Assembly (NCBI RefSeq): GCF_000152985.1
Contig: NZ_CH672395.1
Coordinates: 3,150,035 to 3,214,034, forward strand
From: Leeuwenhoekiella blandensis MED217
GTDB lineage: Bacteria; Bacteroidota; Bacteroidia; Flavobacteriales; Flavobacteriaceae
Direction of reading: 5' to 3'
DNA: 64,000 nt
Shown piece after piece: positions 1-10,321 of the stretch. The position numbers and the translations under genes were made by a program. Each line of letters opens with the position of its first letter. The first letter of the stretch is position 1. The notes under the pieces are model-generated. The model saw only the letters and a program-made list of their open reading frames with translations. It did no database searches and was not told the origin of the DNA.

Positions 1-74
1 TAGTCTCAGGCAGACTCGAACTGCCGACCTCTACATTATCAGTGTAGCGCTCTAACCAGCTGAGCTATGAGACT
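1..74 (-). tRNA. tRNA-Ile (GAT anticodon)
   Basis: The minus strand folds into a complete cloverleaf: a 7 bp acceptor stem (AGTCTCA with TGAGACT), a D-arm, an anticodon loop CTGATAA with GAT, and a T-arm with GTTCGAG. The discriminator A is at position 1, and no CCA is encoded inside the window. It lies downstream of 16S on the same strand, the usual place for the first spacer tRNA of a bacterial rRNA operon. tRNA-Ala, 23S and 5S would be expected beyond the left edge. Confidence 0.96.
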
Positions 75-209
75 GTCCTATTTATCAATTGAATGATCTG
101 AAATGAATTCAGGATCATCAACCGAAAAATATCTTGAATTGACAACTAAAACTAAAACTTCGTCTTTCCTTATAGTCGTGTCTTTAACTGCTATGCAGCA
201 AAGCTCTAG

Positions 210-1738
<1,529 letters not shown>

Positions 1739-1993
1739 AGTATTGTAAATAATATTCCACGATATAAGGAAATTTAATCACCTCTGTAATAACAGAAGCT
1801 CAAAATGGTCGTTCTAGTTTTAATTCAAATATTATCTTTTAAAGATAATACGCGTTGTCAATTCAATATGTCAATTAACTCCTCCCCTAATTAAAGAAGA
1901 TCATTTATCGTTAGATGTCAAGGAATCGAACCTCTCTTTTTATTACCAAATCATCTCGTTTTCAATGTGCGTTGCTCTCTGCGAAAGCGGCTG
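1739..1993 (-). other. rRNA operon leader
   Basis: This non-coding stretch lies between the nearest rRNA promoter and the 16S 5' end. It contains a small perfect palindrome around 1834-1851 (TTATCTTTTAAAGATAA). Such leaders are normally transcribed and removed during 16S processing. No ORF of credible composition is present. Confidence 0.6.
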
Positions 1994-2026
1994 CAAATAT
2001 ACAAACCTTTTTTATTACTAAACAAA
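1994..2026 (-). promoter_or_regulatory. rRNA promoter, gene-proximal
   Basis: The minus strand has TATATTTG at 1994-2001, an exact match to the Bacteroidota -7 consensus TAnnTTTG. A TTTG -33 element lies at 2023-2026 with a 21 nt spacer. It points at the 16S gene. Confidence 0.7.
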
Positions 2027-2108
2027 TAAAATTTAAAGTTTTTTTTGGGCCTTTTTTTAGTCGCTTTTCTAAGAACTAATCCGCTTTCCTTGCCGAAAAA
2101 CGGGAGGG

Positions 2109-2140
2109 CAAAGATACTACCCTTTTCCCTTTATAAACAA
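2109..2140 (-). promoter_or_regulatory. rRNA promoter, middle
   Basis: The minus strand has TATCTTTG at 2109-2116 (exact TAnnTTTG) and TTG at 2138-2140, again with a 21 nt spacer. It is the second of three tandem promoters pointing at 16S. Confidence 0.65.
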
Positions 2141-2313
2141 GCTTTTTTTAAACTTTATTTTTGACGCCGTCAAATGGATTTCACAACCAATGACTTGTCT
2201 AAAACAAAAATTCTATCATTAGTAAATTCCCCACGAGATCAACCCGGAGGCACTTTACTTTATCTGCATTTCTATGAACGTAAAACCGTTTTTTATATCC
2301 GATTTTGGAGGCG

Positions 2314-2343
2314 CAAATATAGAACGATTATCTATCCCCGCAA
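2314..2343 (-). promoter_or_regulatory. rRNA promoter, distal
   Basis: The minus strand has TATATTTG at 2314-2321 and TTG at 2341-2343, with a 19 nt spacer. It repeats the -7 sequence of the proximal promoter exactly, 320 bp further upstream. Confidence 0.6.
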
Positions 2344-2588
2344 GCACTTTTTCAAAGTATTTTTAAAATAATTTACTACCGCCTTGTTTACAGTTAATTA
2401 CATTCTTAAAGTTTTTGAAAAAACTTCTGGATATACTCATACAATCAAAATAACAAACGATCGAAGCAGCTTCTAAAAAAGCAAAATCCTGAATTTTACT
2501 GGATTTACTCGATGAACTACACAGAAAACACACGAGGTGGTGTGAAATACGAAAGTAGAAATACAAAATACAACTAAGAGCTTGTAGG

Positions 2589-2671
2589 TCACTTCGAGCG
2601 CAGTCGAGAAGCTTTTTAAAGTTTGCAGTAGCAGTATTCAGTCAGCAGTTTCAGTGGGCAGTAGGCAGTCC
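2589..2671. repeat. Composite repeat: palindrome plus CAGT-rich tract
   Basis: This is a palindrome-like block (CACTTCGAGCGCAGTCGAGAAG) followed by a tract of GCAGTAGCAGT/TCAGTCAGCAGT units. The same two-part arrangement recurs near 5630-5710, 5820-5866, 5960-6030 and 26815-26868, always between genes. The rest of 2344-2738 holds nothing else I can name. Confidence 0.6.
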
Positions 2672-2738
2672 ACCACTTGAAATATAAAATCAGCAGATAC
2701 GAGGTACAAATTAGCACTCTTATATAATGCCGATCTGA

Positions 2739-3161
2739 TTATTGCGCTTCTTCTTTTTTATATTTTTCAAAAATTTCATTCATACGTATGGGTGAGATCG
2801 GTTTGATCACATAATCCTTCACTGTTTCCGAATAGCCTAAGGCCCGCTTCCGGTCTGCGCTGCTTACCGAGGAAGTTACAATATAAATGACGATTGCTTT
2901 TTGAGGCTTGATCAATATAAACTCATCAAGAAAGCCCCAGCCATCCATAATAGGCATATTGAGATCCAAAAATATAATATCAGGAATTGCAGTAAGCGGT
3001 CCTGTTTGCATCAATAGCGTAAGTGCATCTATGGCTTCTTTTCCATTGGTATACACGAGAACCTCATCACAAAACGAGGCGCGTTCCATTAGTTTTTTAG
3101 CTCCAAAAATAAATATAGGATCATCATCAATAAGACAAACTGTTCGTGTATACTTCTTCAT
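2739..3161 (-). CDS. Single-domain (CheY-like) response regulator
   Basis: This 140-residue protein is one receiver domain with no output domain. The acidic pocket is D12-D14, the phosphoacceptor is D66 in FLDLNMP, the switch residue is T96 in TSS, and the conserved lysine is K120 in IKP. It should be phosphorylated by the kinase encoded just upstream; its start codon lies 35 bp inside the kinase gene, a strong sign of co-translation. With no DNA-binding domain it probably acts by protein contact or as a phosphorelay intermediate. The stimulus is unknown. Confidence 0.9.
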   Translation of the reverse strand: MKKYTRTVCLIDDDPIFIFGAKKLMERASFCDEVLVYTNGKEAIDALTLLMQTGPLTAIPDIIFLDLNMPIMDGWGFLDEFILIKPQKAIVIYIVTSSVSSADRKRALGYSETVKDYVIKPISPIRMNEIFEKYKKEEAQ

Positions 3162-5355
3162 AAGGTAAATATATAGTAAAGGTCGTACCTACGTCTATGG
3201 TACTTTCTACAGTGACCCGGCCTCCCATGGCCTCAATTTGATTTTTAGTTATAAACAACCCGATTCCTCTAGAATCCTTATGCTTGTGAAACGTATTATA
3301 CATCCCAAAAAGTCGCTCCCCATATTTTTTAAGATCCATACCTAATCCATTATCTTCAATAGTGAGTTCTATTTCATTTGCATTGACCTCGGTACAAAAT
3401 TTTATATAGGAAGCCCTTTTCGTCGACCGGTATTTGATCGCATTGGAGGTGAAGTTCAGCAGGATACTTTCCAGATATGCAGGAATGGCATTTACCACCA
3501 AGTTAGCCGGCGTTTGATCAACGATGCTGATGTTATTTTCTTTGATTACAGCACTAAGGGTGTTTGTGGTCCTCAATATGTACTCTTTTAAACATACCGT
3601 TTTTCGTATGGCATTTTCATTAGTTTGAATTTCGGTCACCTCATTTAAATGCGCAATCGTCTCTGCCAGCTGTCCGGTTGCAGAATCCATCATTTGCATA
3701 AGTTCTTTGAGCTTACCATCTAGTTCCTCATTCAGAAATGCGACCAGCATATTTAAATTACCCGAATGGGACCGAAGATTATGCGAGACGATATGCGAGA
3801 AGTTTTTCAACCGGTTATTTTGATCTTGGGTCAATCTGAGCACCTGCTTTAGATCATTTTCAGATTTGCGCTGTGTACTTATATCTGTAATTTGAGAGAT
3901 GAAAAACAAGGGGATCAAGTCTTTATCTCTAACGACACTTACCGATAAAATCACCGTAACAACGCGTCCTGTTTTATGAAAATAGCGTTTTTCAATTTGG
4001 TAACTATCTCTTTCACCTGTACGTAAAGCATTTACGTGACTCAAGTCTAATTCCAGATCTTCAGGGTGCGTAAGTTCTTGAAAGGTCATCCCGCTCAATT
4101 CCTCTTTAGTATATCCTAAGATATCTGATATCTTTTGATTGATCTGTAACCAATTTCCCTCAGGGGATACCAAAGCCATACCAATAGGAGCATTTTCAAA
4201 ACTAGATTTGAACGTCGTGTCGATCAACTGCTTCTCCTGGTTTGCGGTAATAATCTCTGTAATATCGTGCATCGCCACTACTGCCCCTATGAGTTGCTCT
4301 TTTTCATCATAAAGTTGATTCCCGGTAACCCTTACGTAGCGATTCTTGGCCGCTGTTTTGATACTGATGATCTCGTCTGGTCCCAAGACTTTTCCCTCAA
4401 GAACCTTCAACAATGGGATGTCTGCCTCTTCTAACAGGCTTTTACCGTCGGCTTTATATAAACTGTAATAGTGAGAAAGCTCTGAAGCGGGGACCGACTT
4501 AGAAGGTAAACCATGCCACTCCCTACTGGTTTTATTAAAATAGGTCAATTCTTTCTCAGCGTTACATGCTACAATGCCTACGTTAATGGAATCGAAAACC
4601 GTTTTTTGAAAAGCCTGCTGGCGTTTTTGCTCAAACTGTAATTGTTTAAAATGGGTAAGGTTTGAAGTTTGCATGAGCAGACCGCCTATTTCACCCTGAT
4701 GGTACCAGGGTTTTACTTGCCATCGCAAATAAAACGCGGCTCCAGTTCGGTCAAAAAACTCATCTTCCTCAGCTTGATGTATCTCGCCCTGAAGACATTT
4801 TCTATGTATTTCTTTCCAACGTTCAGGGATATCAAAAAGATCATAATGATTTTGCCCCTCAATCGCTTCAGGCAAATTGTAATCGATCAACCATTGGCGC
4901 GAAGCAGCCAAATAATTAAGCTGGGTATCAAACATCGCAATGGCACCCGGAGCTTGATCGATAAAGGTTTTTTTGATTAGGGCACCCATACCGGTTTCAT
5001 CTAGAGCCGTATGGTAGCCGGTCATCCATTCGGGACTGCCATCTTTCCAACTTACTACCTGTCCTTGATCTTTTACCCAAATGTAGTCTCCATTTTTTTG
5101 TCGTAAGCGCAGCGTACAAGTATATTGCTCTGTAGTACCAAGACAATGTGCCTCAAGTGCACGCTGATAATTTTGCAGATCATCGGGATGACAAAGCCTT
5201 TCTTTGGTTTCGCAGATAGCTGGGATATCATCTACTGAATACCCTAGCACTTCAGCCCACGCAGGACTATAATGCATTTCATGGGTAATCCTATTCCACT
5301 CCCATACTCCGATACCGGCATCCCTTAAAATATGCGCGTAGCGCTGTTGGTTCAT
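3127..5355 (-). CDS. Multi-PAS sensor histidine kinase
   Basis: This 742-residue kinase has no transmembrane segment or signal peptide, so it is probably cytosolic. PAS/PAC modules fill about residues 1-500: WxW/GYS blocks near the N-terminus, a central PAS, and a C-terminal one with GYTKEELSGM. They are followed by a dimerization/phosphoacceptor helix with the H-box SHNLRSH (H525) and an HATPase domain with N-box NFTSNAIKY (about 634), DNGLG (about 668) and GIGL. The H-box differs from the textbook SHELRTP form, as is common in Bacteroidota kinases. It overlaps the downstream single-domain regulator, its likely partner. Ligands of the PAS domains cannot be deduced. Confidence 0.9.
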   Translation of the reverse strand: MNQQRYAHILRDAGIGVWEWNRITHEMHYSPAWAEVLGYSVDDIPAICETKERLCHPDDLQNYQRALEAHCLGTTEQYTCTLRLRQKNGDYIWVKDQGQVVSWKDGSPEWMTGYHTALDETGMGALIKKTFIDQAPGAIAMFDTQLNYLAASRQWLIDYNLPEAIEGQNHYDLFDIPERWKEIHRKCLQGEIHQAEEDEFFDRTGAAFYLRWQVKPWYHQGEIGGLLMQTSNLTHFKQLQFEQKRQQAFQKTVFDSINVGIVACNAEKELTYFNKTSREWHGLPSKSVPASELSHYYSLYKADGKSLLEEADIPLLKVLEGKVLGPDEIISIKTAAKNRYVRVTGNQLYDEKEQLIGAVVAMHDITEIITANQEKQLIDTTFKSSFENAPIGMALVSPEGNWLQINQKISDILGYTKEELSGMTFQELTHPEDLELDLSHVNALRTGERDSYQIEKRYFHKTGRVVTVILSVSVVRDKDLIPLFFISQITDISTQRKSENDLKQVLRLTQDQNNRLKNFSHIVSHNLRSHSGNLNMLVAFLNEELDGKLKELMQMMDSATGQLAETIAHLNEVTEIQTNENAIRKTVCLKEYILRTTNTLSAVIKENNISIVDQTPANLVVNAIPAYLESILLNFTSNAIKYRSTKRASYIKFCTEVNANEIELTIEDNGLGMDLKKYGERLFGMYNTFHKHKDSRGIGLFITKNQIEAMGGRVTVESTIDVGTTFTIYLPYEEVYTNSLSY

Positions 5356-5776
5356 TTTCTCTAATTACAATAGCAGCTTCAAATTAAGGCATTTTTAGTA
5401 ATTCTACACAAAAAAATTGATTGTGCTTTAAGTCAAAATACTCATAACCTAGTATAAACAGTTAGATTTATTCCATGCTCACACCAAAGATTACGTGAAA
5501 ATTCCTACGTATTGATTTAAAAATATATAGTGTCTTGATGTGTAGCACCTAGCATTTGCTGTTATCCCAATGTAAGATAGAGTATAGCAAGGTCTAGCTA
5601 TTATTTTAGAGCTATAGTCCTTGGGTAGGAATTATATCGAGAAGCTTTTTTGAAGTCTGCAGTAGCAGTGTTCAGTCAGCAGTCTCCGGGAGCAGTTGGC
5701 AATTGTTATGCTGCTGTTTGTTACTCCGGATCAAAGTACAAAGTCAGAAGTACAAAATACAAATAAGCAACGCACA

Positions 5777-5830
5777 GTCACTTCGAGTGATTCTTGAATG
5801 CCTTAGCGCGAAAGGATTGTATCGAGAAGT
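5777..5830. repeat. TCGAGAAG-type imperfect palindrome
   Basis: The sequence runs from GTCACTTCGAGTGATTC to ATCGAGAAGT around the centre CCTTAGCGCG. The halves are imperfect reverse complements, so it can form a hairpin of about 50 nt. Near copies lie at 26771-26824 and 26935-26988, with more distant ones inside the capsule locus. Confidence 0.65.
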
Positions 5831-6124
5831 AGTTCTCAGTGGGCAGTCGCAGTTGGCAGTGAGCAAACTTTAGGCTGCTGTTTGTTATTTTGCTATTTGT
5901 TATTGCTGATTTGTTATTCGGGGTTGGTGTACGTAGAAATACGAAATACTTCATACACTGTCACTTCTAGCGCAGTCGAGAAGTTTTTTATTAATTAGCA
6001 GTAGCAGCGGTCAGTCGGCAGTCACCTACTTGAAATACAAAATCATAAAATAAGGAGATTCTCGCACTGCCCATCCCAATGAAGGTTAGGAATTGTATCG
6101 CGTGTTTTGGAATGGAAAACCATA

Positions 6125-6324
6125 CCTTATGTAACGCTATCAGTTCCCCTCCTCGTTGAGGAGGGGTGGCAGCAAGGCGCACGCAGTGCGCAGCTTACGG
6201 GGTGGTGTTGCCGTAAATATACTAGAACCACCCCTGCCCTGCTGCGCGGGCTTTCCCCTCCTTTAAAAGGAGGGGAGCTTTGTTCTATTCTTTTTTGGAT
6301 CCTTGTGATACGATGCTGAAACAA
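6125..6324. repeat. 200 bp palindrome-ended element, copy 1
   Basis: The element is bounded by CCTTATGTAACGCTATCAG and GATGCTGAAACAA. Inside are two GC-rich hairpins: CCCCTCCTCGTTGAGGAGGGG near the left end and CCCCTCCTTTAAAAGGAGGGG near the right. A second copy lies at 27429-27633 with about 85-90% identity by eye. No transposase is encoded; it may be a MITE-like or REP-like element. Confidence 0.75.
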
Positions 6325-6461
6325 TCCGAATAGTTGTCGAGACTAAGATTAGTTAGTTAGCGGCTTAACGTTCTAAGATAGAAATACATAACCTAATGTC
6401 ACTACAAACGCAGTCGAGAAGCTTTTTTTAAAATTAGGTAGTTGGTAATTTTCAAAACGCG

Positions 6462-7298
6462 CTAAGCATCTTCGGCCAGCATTTTTTGTTCCAGTTTAAG
6501 AATGAGTTCGTTTAAAAACTTGGTCCTGCTGCCTTTGCGTTCTTTCAGTTCGGTATAGGTTTTATACGGGTGCTGCAATTTGATATTGAAAAAATCTTCA
6601 AATCCTGAGGTCAACTGCTTAAGGTCGAGTGCGCCGTGATTGATGACCTGATCTGAATACAAGGCATAGATAAGTTCTACCAAAGCGGTTTTAGAGCCCG
6701 TCCAAACCAATACTTTGTGCTTATCCTGTTTCCATTTAAAATTCTGCCCCGGTTGTAAAGCCTCCAATTGTTCCCGTATATAATGAATGTATCGGTTCAT
6801 GGCTTTAACTTTGGCCCAGAGCATATCATGTGAGGTGGTGAATTCAGGAAACTGGTAGTAATGCACCAGTGGATTGACGGGATACTCCGGATTTTGGGTA
6901 CGTGAAAAATACTGATGATCCAGATACGTATGTCCCAGCTCCATATAATGTACAAAATCAGCATTCCTGTAAAAGAACTTGTTGAGCTTTTTAAGCTCTT
7001 TTTGCAGAAAACTTACTTGATAGTGTTTCCCCGCCTTGGGTTTCTGCAGTTCACAGGTGCGCACTTCGGTATAATAAATAAGATGACTCATGGGTTCTGA
7101 CTTCAGCGACTTGAAGAAATAGATCTCAGAGGGTATGCTTTCAAAATCATGCGTATCTACCCAATGCTGGAGGGACGACAAGGTTTTGTTACAGACTGCA
7201 ATGGCCTCCAGAGCACATTTTAAAGGCGTGGCTTGTGCTTCTTGTAAGGCTTGTAACTCCCGGGTAAAAGCAGCTACCCGTGCTTCCGCTTCTTTCAT
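6462..7298 (-). CDS. RteC-domain protein
   Basis: This 278-residue protein matches the RteC family over most of its length: EIYFFKSLK near residue 60, a central YLDxxYFSR and FTTSHDMLWAK, then the hallmark WTGSKTALVELIYALY and a C-terminal RKGSRTKFLNEL. RteC is known as the regulator of excision in Bacteroides CTnDOT conjugative transposons, but family members are also common on chromosomes away from mobile elements. It lies 2 bp behind the PLP enzyme/acyltransferase gene and must be co-transcribed with it, so here it is more likely a regulator or partner of that enzyme. No integrase or transfer genes are in the window. Confidence 0.85.
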   Translation of the reverse strand: MKEAEARVAAFTRELQALQEAQATPLKCALEAIAVCNKTLSSLQHWVDTHDFESIPSEIYFFKSLKSEPMSHLIYYTEVRTCELQKPKAGKHYQVSFLQKELKKLNKFFYRNADFVHYMELGHTYLDHQYFSRTQNPEYPVNPLVHYYQFPEFTTSHDMLWAKVKAMNRYIHYIREQLEALQPGQNFKWKQDKHKVLVWTGSKTALVELIYALYSDQVINHGALDLKQLTSGFEDFFNIKLQHPYKTYTELKERKGSRTKFLNELILKLEQKMLAEDA

Positions 7299-7300
7299 AA

Positions 7301-9709
7301 CTATTCGGTTTTTAGTTGGTGTTGCGCTTCGATATAATCCATCATAAAATTGCCATCCCTACGCATATAGGCTTGTTTGGGTAGGAGTTGCGCTCCCAGC
7401 TTACGCTTTTCAAAATTGGCACTGATACCCCAATCCACCTGAGTGCAATGCAATCGACGGGCTCTGAGCAAGCTTTCGTATAAGAGTTGGCGATAGGTTT
7501 TGTAGGTAGCTGCGTGTGCGTATTCCATCCCAATAAGACTGGGGACATAGGTTGTTCCGTTACGGTAACAAAACAATACGCCCAAGAACTGCTCCCCTTC
7601 CCGTGCATACAGGACTAGAAATTCCCACTGATCAGAAGTATTCATCGCTTCAAAAAGCCTGTAGGGGTAGGTAAAGGTATTCAAGGCAAGATTACGTGCT
7701 TTTACTTGTTGATACATCCCGTACGCCAACTGCAATTGCACATCACTCAACTGTGCTTGTACTTTGCAGTGCACCAGATTTCGAAAGGGTAAAATATCCC
7801 GTTTAAAATGCTTTCGGGAGCGTGTACTCAGGTCATTTAAGTAGGCTTCCTGATTCTTCCAGTCTAAAGAAGTTACCAATGCCGTTTCGGGCATAGCCAC
7901 CGGAATAAAGCCCTTTTGATTAAACCAAGTATCTAATGCATGACCCAAGTCCAAATCCCGGAACACAAGTTGTGATAGGTTCTGGGTTGTACTATAGTCT
8001 TCCAAGGTCTTGAGCATCATGTTTAGTGCCTGAGTTGCCTGAGGATGATCGTGTTGTAAATACAATGGCAAGCCGTCTGAAAATAAAGAACCCAAACTAA
8101 GCACCGCACTGCATAAATAATAAGAATCCTTTATACGCTTCTTTTCTATAGCTTCAGAAATTTTTGCCGGTGCCAACACGTCTTCTTTCCATAAGCTTTG
8201 TGTAAAGGCTGCTAAAAGTAGCAGTTCTCCTTGAGCATCCTTGATCTGCAGATACTTAAACTTCCAGTGATGTTCGGGCAAAGCAGCTTGCGCAAACACC
8301 TGTTCTACAAAACGCCAGCCCTCCCAGTCGAGAATACCAAAACCTTTAAAGTGTGTATCCCATAAAGATTGGTCAACAGCTTCAATAGTCTCTTCCACGA
8401 TCAGGCTTAGGTTGGCTAAGGAGGTATCAGGCATTGGCATCACTTCAAAGTGCTGTTTAAACGCCGCACTTAGCTGGTCAAAATCATTCCCGGTAGCCTG
8501 TAGCACTCTGGGGTATTCCTCTTGAAGACAACGTGCAAGCCCTTGAATATCCTCTAAGGTGTTTTTAAGCGATACCGTAATACGCAATCCTGTATTTTTA
8601 GAAGGCACTGCCGGGAACAAGCCCATATTTACAAAATACCCGCGATCGAGCAACCTGCGGGTTAACTGATATCCGGTTTCCGGCACTCCGGTTGCCAGAA
8701 AAAATACCGGAGCATCGGTTACTGCGACGAGGGGAAGTTTATACTTCTTCAACAGCGCATTAAAACAAACCACCCGCTTTTGCAAATCCTGTTGCCAGTC
8801 GTTCAACTCTGAAGTAAGATGTAAGCGTGCAGCGGCAATTGCCGCGCCTACCGAAGCCGGATCTAATTGTGCTGAAAAAGTAAGCGGTCCGCCAAAGGTT
8901 TTGATCTTATGATGCGCATCAAGATCTCCACAAATAATAAGAGCGCCGTTAGCACCAAAGGTTTTGCTAAGCGTGCCTATCACAACGCTACGGGGCAATA
9001 GCTCCTGCAGGTGATCGTAGATTACCCCGGTACCGTGTTTTCCCGCCCAGCTCATACCGTGTACATCATCAAAATACAACTGAAGCTGCTTGTATTTATG
9101 AGCCAGGCGTTTTAAAGCTTCCAGGGGCGCATAATCTCCGTGCATAGAATACACCCCGTCTGCCATATACCATATCTTGTGTGAGGTAGACCCTAGTTCT
9201 TGTAAACGCGCTTCGAGAAGATCCATACGGTTATGTCGTATCAAAAGCACCTTAACTCCTCGCAATTTGAGTCGGTTTGCTGCATCCTGTACGCTCCAGT
9301 GTACCTGATGATCGAGAATCACCGTATCGGCATCTCCCACCAGGACCGGTAGGGCTGCCATGTGGGCCAGCGTAGCATTTTTGGTTACGATCACCGGGCG
9401 ACCGTACATGGCTTCCAGTAGGGTCTCCAATTCTTGATACAGCGGATGCGCGATATAGGTTTTTGACAACGGAAACTGTGTACCATAAGCTTCGATAGCT
9501 GAAATTGCAGCCTTTTTGATGCGCTCATCCAGCCCCAATCCCAGATAACTGGTGGTTCCAAAATGCTTCAGGCGTTGGCCTTCTATCTGAATAAATCTAC
9601 CGTCAAAACCAGCAGGATCGGCATGTAAATGGAGGATGTGTTGCGCCCGCGCATGATTAAAAACCGCATCTACGGTGTCTAAAAAATGATTGTGTCTAAG
9701 TTGCGCCAT
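7301..9709 (-). CDS. Fusion of alpha-oxoamine synthase-like PLP enzyme and FemAB/GNAT-like acyltransferase
   Basis: The N-terminal ~400 residues form a fold-type I PLP enzyme of the alpha-oxoamine synthase family (8-amino-7-oxononanoate synthase, serine palmitoyltransferase). Motifs are FGTTSYLGL, the cofactor-contact DDVHG and the Schiff-base lysine in TLSKTFGANG (K284 of the 837-residue longest frame). These enzymes condense an amino acid with an acyl thioester. About residues 450-837 resemble a FemAB/GNAT-like acyltransferase (STRSRKHFKRDI, VDWGISANFEKRKLG). I chose the ATG at 9709 because the 35 extra residues of the longest frame (from 9814) are basic and low in complexity, but both starts are possible. 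A lipid base such as a sphinganine or capnine is a plausible product by inference; the substrate is not known. The RteC gene follows 2 bp downstream. Confidence 0.8.
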   Translation of the reverse strand: MAQLRHNHFLDTVDAVFNHARAQHILHLHADPAGFDGRFIQIEGQRLKHFGTTSYLGLGLDERIKKAAISAIEAYGTQFPLSKTYIAHPLYQELETLLEAMYGRPVIVTKNATLAHMAALPVLVGDADTVILDHQVHWSVQDAANRLKLRGVKVLLIRHNRMDLLEARLQELGSTSHKIWYMADGVYSMHGDYAPLEALKRLAHKYKQLQLYFDDVHGMSWAGKHGTGVIYDHLQELLPRSVVIGTLSKTFGANGALIICGDLDAHHKIKTFGGPLTFSAQLDPASVGAAIAAARLHLTSELNDWQQDLQKRVVCFNALLKKYKLPLVAVTDAPVFFLATGVPETGYQLTRRLLDRGYFVNMGLFPAVPSKNTGLRITVSLKNTLEDIQGLARCLQEEYPRVLQATGNDFDQLSAAFKQHFEVMPMPDTSLANLSLIVEETIEAVDQSLWDTHFKGFGILDWEGWRFVEQVFAQAALPEHHWKFKYLQIKDAQGELLLLAAFTQSLWKEDVLAPAKISEAIEKKRIKDSYYLCSAVLSLGSLFSDGLPLYLQHDHPQATQALNMMLKTLEDYSTTQNLSQLVFRDLDLGHALDTWFNQKGFIPVAMPETALVTSLDWKNQEAYLNDLSTRSRKHFKRDILPFRNLVHCKVQAQLSDVQLQLAYGMYQQVKARNLALNTFTYPYRLFEAMNTSDQWEFLVLYAREGEQFLGVLFCYRNGTTYVPSLIGMEYAHAATYKTYRQLLYESLLRARRLHCTQVDWGISANFEKRKLGAQLLPKQAYMRRDGNFMMDYIEAQHQLKTE

Positions 9710-9806
9710 AAGCTTGCGTATTACGTGGATATTCAAGTTAAGCACCACTAAACTAATTAATTGCAAGCAGCCTTTAGCGCTATCACGCGTACGCCGCTTT
9801 AAAAAA

Positions 9807-9848
9807 TCCCGCAAAGCAAAGATTTTATCCCGCAGAGCAAAGTTTTAA
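9807..9848. repeat. Two 21 bp tandem units
   Basis: TCCCGCAAAGCAAAGATTTT and TCCCGCAGAGCAAAGTTTT follow each other at 21 bp spacing, within or just ahead of the alternative N-terminus of the fusion enzyme. The repeat argues mildly against the longer start, since it looks like non-coding DNA. Confidence 0.5.
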
Positions 9849-9949
9849 GTATCTACCACAGGGAATAACCCTCAAAACACCTGTATATCAAGCCTATAAA
9901 ACACACTTTTAAAGAATAATTAGTACTTTCAACACAAATAGCAGGATTA

Positions 9950-10321
9950 ATGAACTTCTTAGAAACCAACTTTGCTGTAATGCAGCTGCGGGAGAATATC
10001 CTTTTTTTTAGGTACAAGCAGATTCCGCAATTCGATCTTTCCGTGGCTAAACAACTCGTGGCAGACCGGCTACGCTTACAACGGGAACAAGCCTATCCCG
10101 TTTTGTGTGATATGCGCCAGTATAACCAGCCCGATCTGGAAGCCCGACGCTATCTGGCGGTACAAGGTTCTGTACTTATTCGTGCTGTAGCGTATGTAAT
10201 ACCACCGGATACCCGCAATCATGTGATCTATTTTTTCATCAGGGTTGATCAACCTGTAGGAAACGCCAACATATTTACACACGAACAGGAAGCGCTTCGC
10301 TATTTAAAAAAGTACGTATGA
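9950..10321 (+). CDS. DUF7793-like small protein (STAS/SEC14-like fold suspected)
   Basis: This 123-residue protein has no signal peptide or membrane segment. The layout is a beta-rich N-terminus with MQLRENILFFRY, then VLCDMRQYNQPDLEARRYLAVQG, then a C-terminal HEQEALRYLKKYV. It resembles small Bacteroidota proteins of DUF7793 type, which often precede PAS/AraC regulators. Its stop overlaps the ATG of the downstream regulator (ATGA, 10318-10321), so the two are translationally coupled and probably act together. It is divergent from the PLP fusion gene. The family name is from memory of sequence pattern. Confidence 0.6.
   Translation: MNFLETNFAVMQLRENILFFRYKQIPQFDLSVAKQLVADRLRLQREQAYPVLCDMRQYNQPDLEARRYLAVQGSVLIRAVAYVIPPDTRNHVIYFFIRVDQPVGNANIFTHEQEALRYLKKYV

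Larger units (their letters stand above)
5356..6461. other. Gene-free region filled with dispersed repeats
   Basis: No credible coding sequence is present. The stretch holds three CAGT-tract composites (about 5630-5710, 5820-5866, 5960-6030), a TCGAGAAG palindrome (5777-5830), the block 5725-5790 that recurs almost unchanged at 26887-26950, and a 200 bp palindrome-ended element (6125-6324). Short translations here are shadows of the repeats. Confidence 0.7.

Noticed and set aside
2174-2566. 65- and 67-codon frames between the rRNA promoters and the response regulator
   Set aside because: One overlaps the distal rRNA promoter and the other is an AT-rich frame; neither has a recognizable domain.
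6107-6324. 65-70 codon frames on both strands
   Set aside because: They are translations of the 200 bp palindrome-ended repeat; equivalent frames appear in the second copy near 27430.
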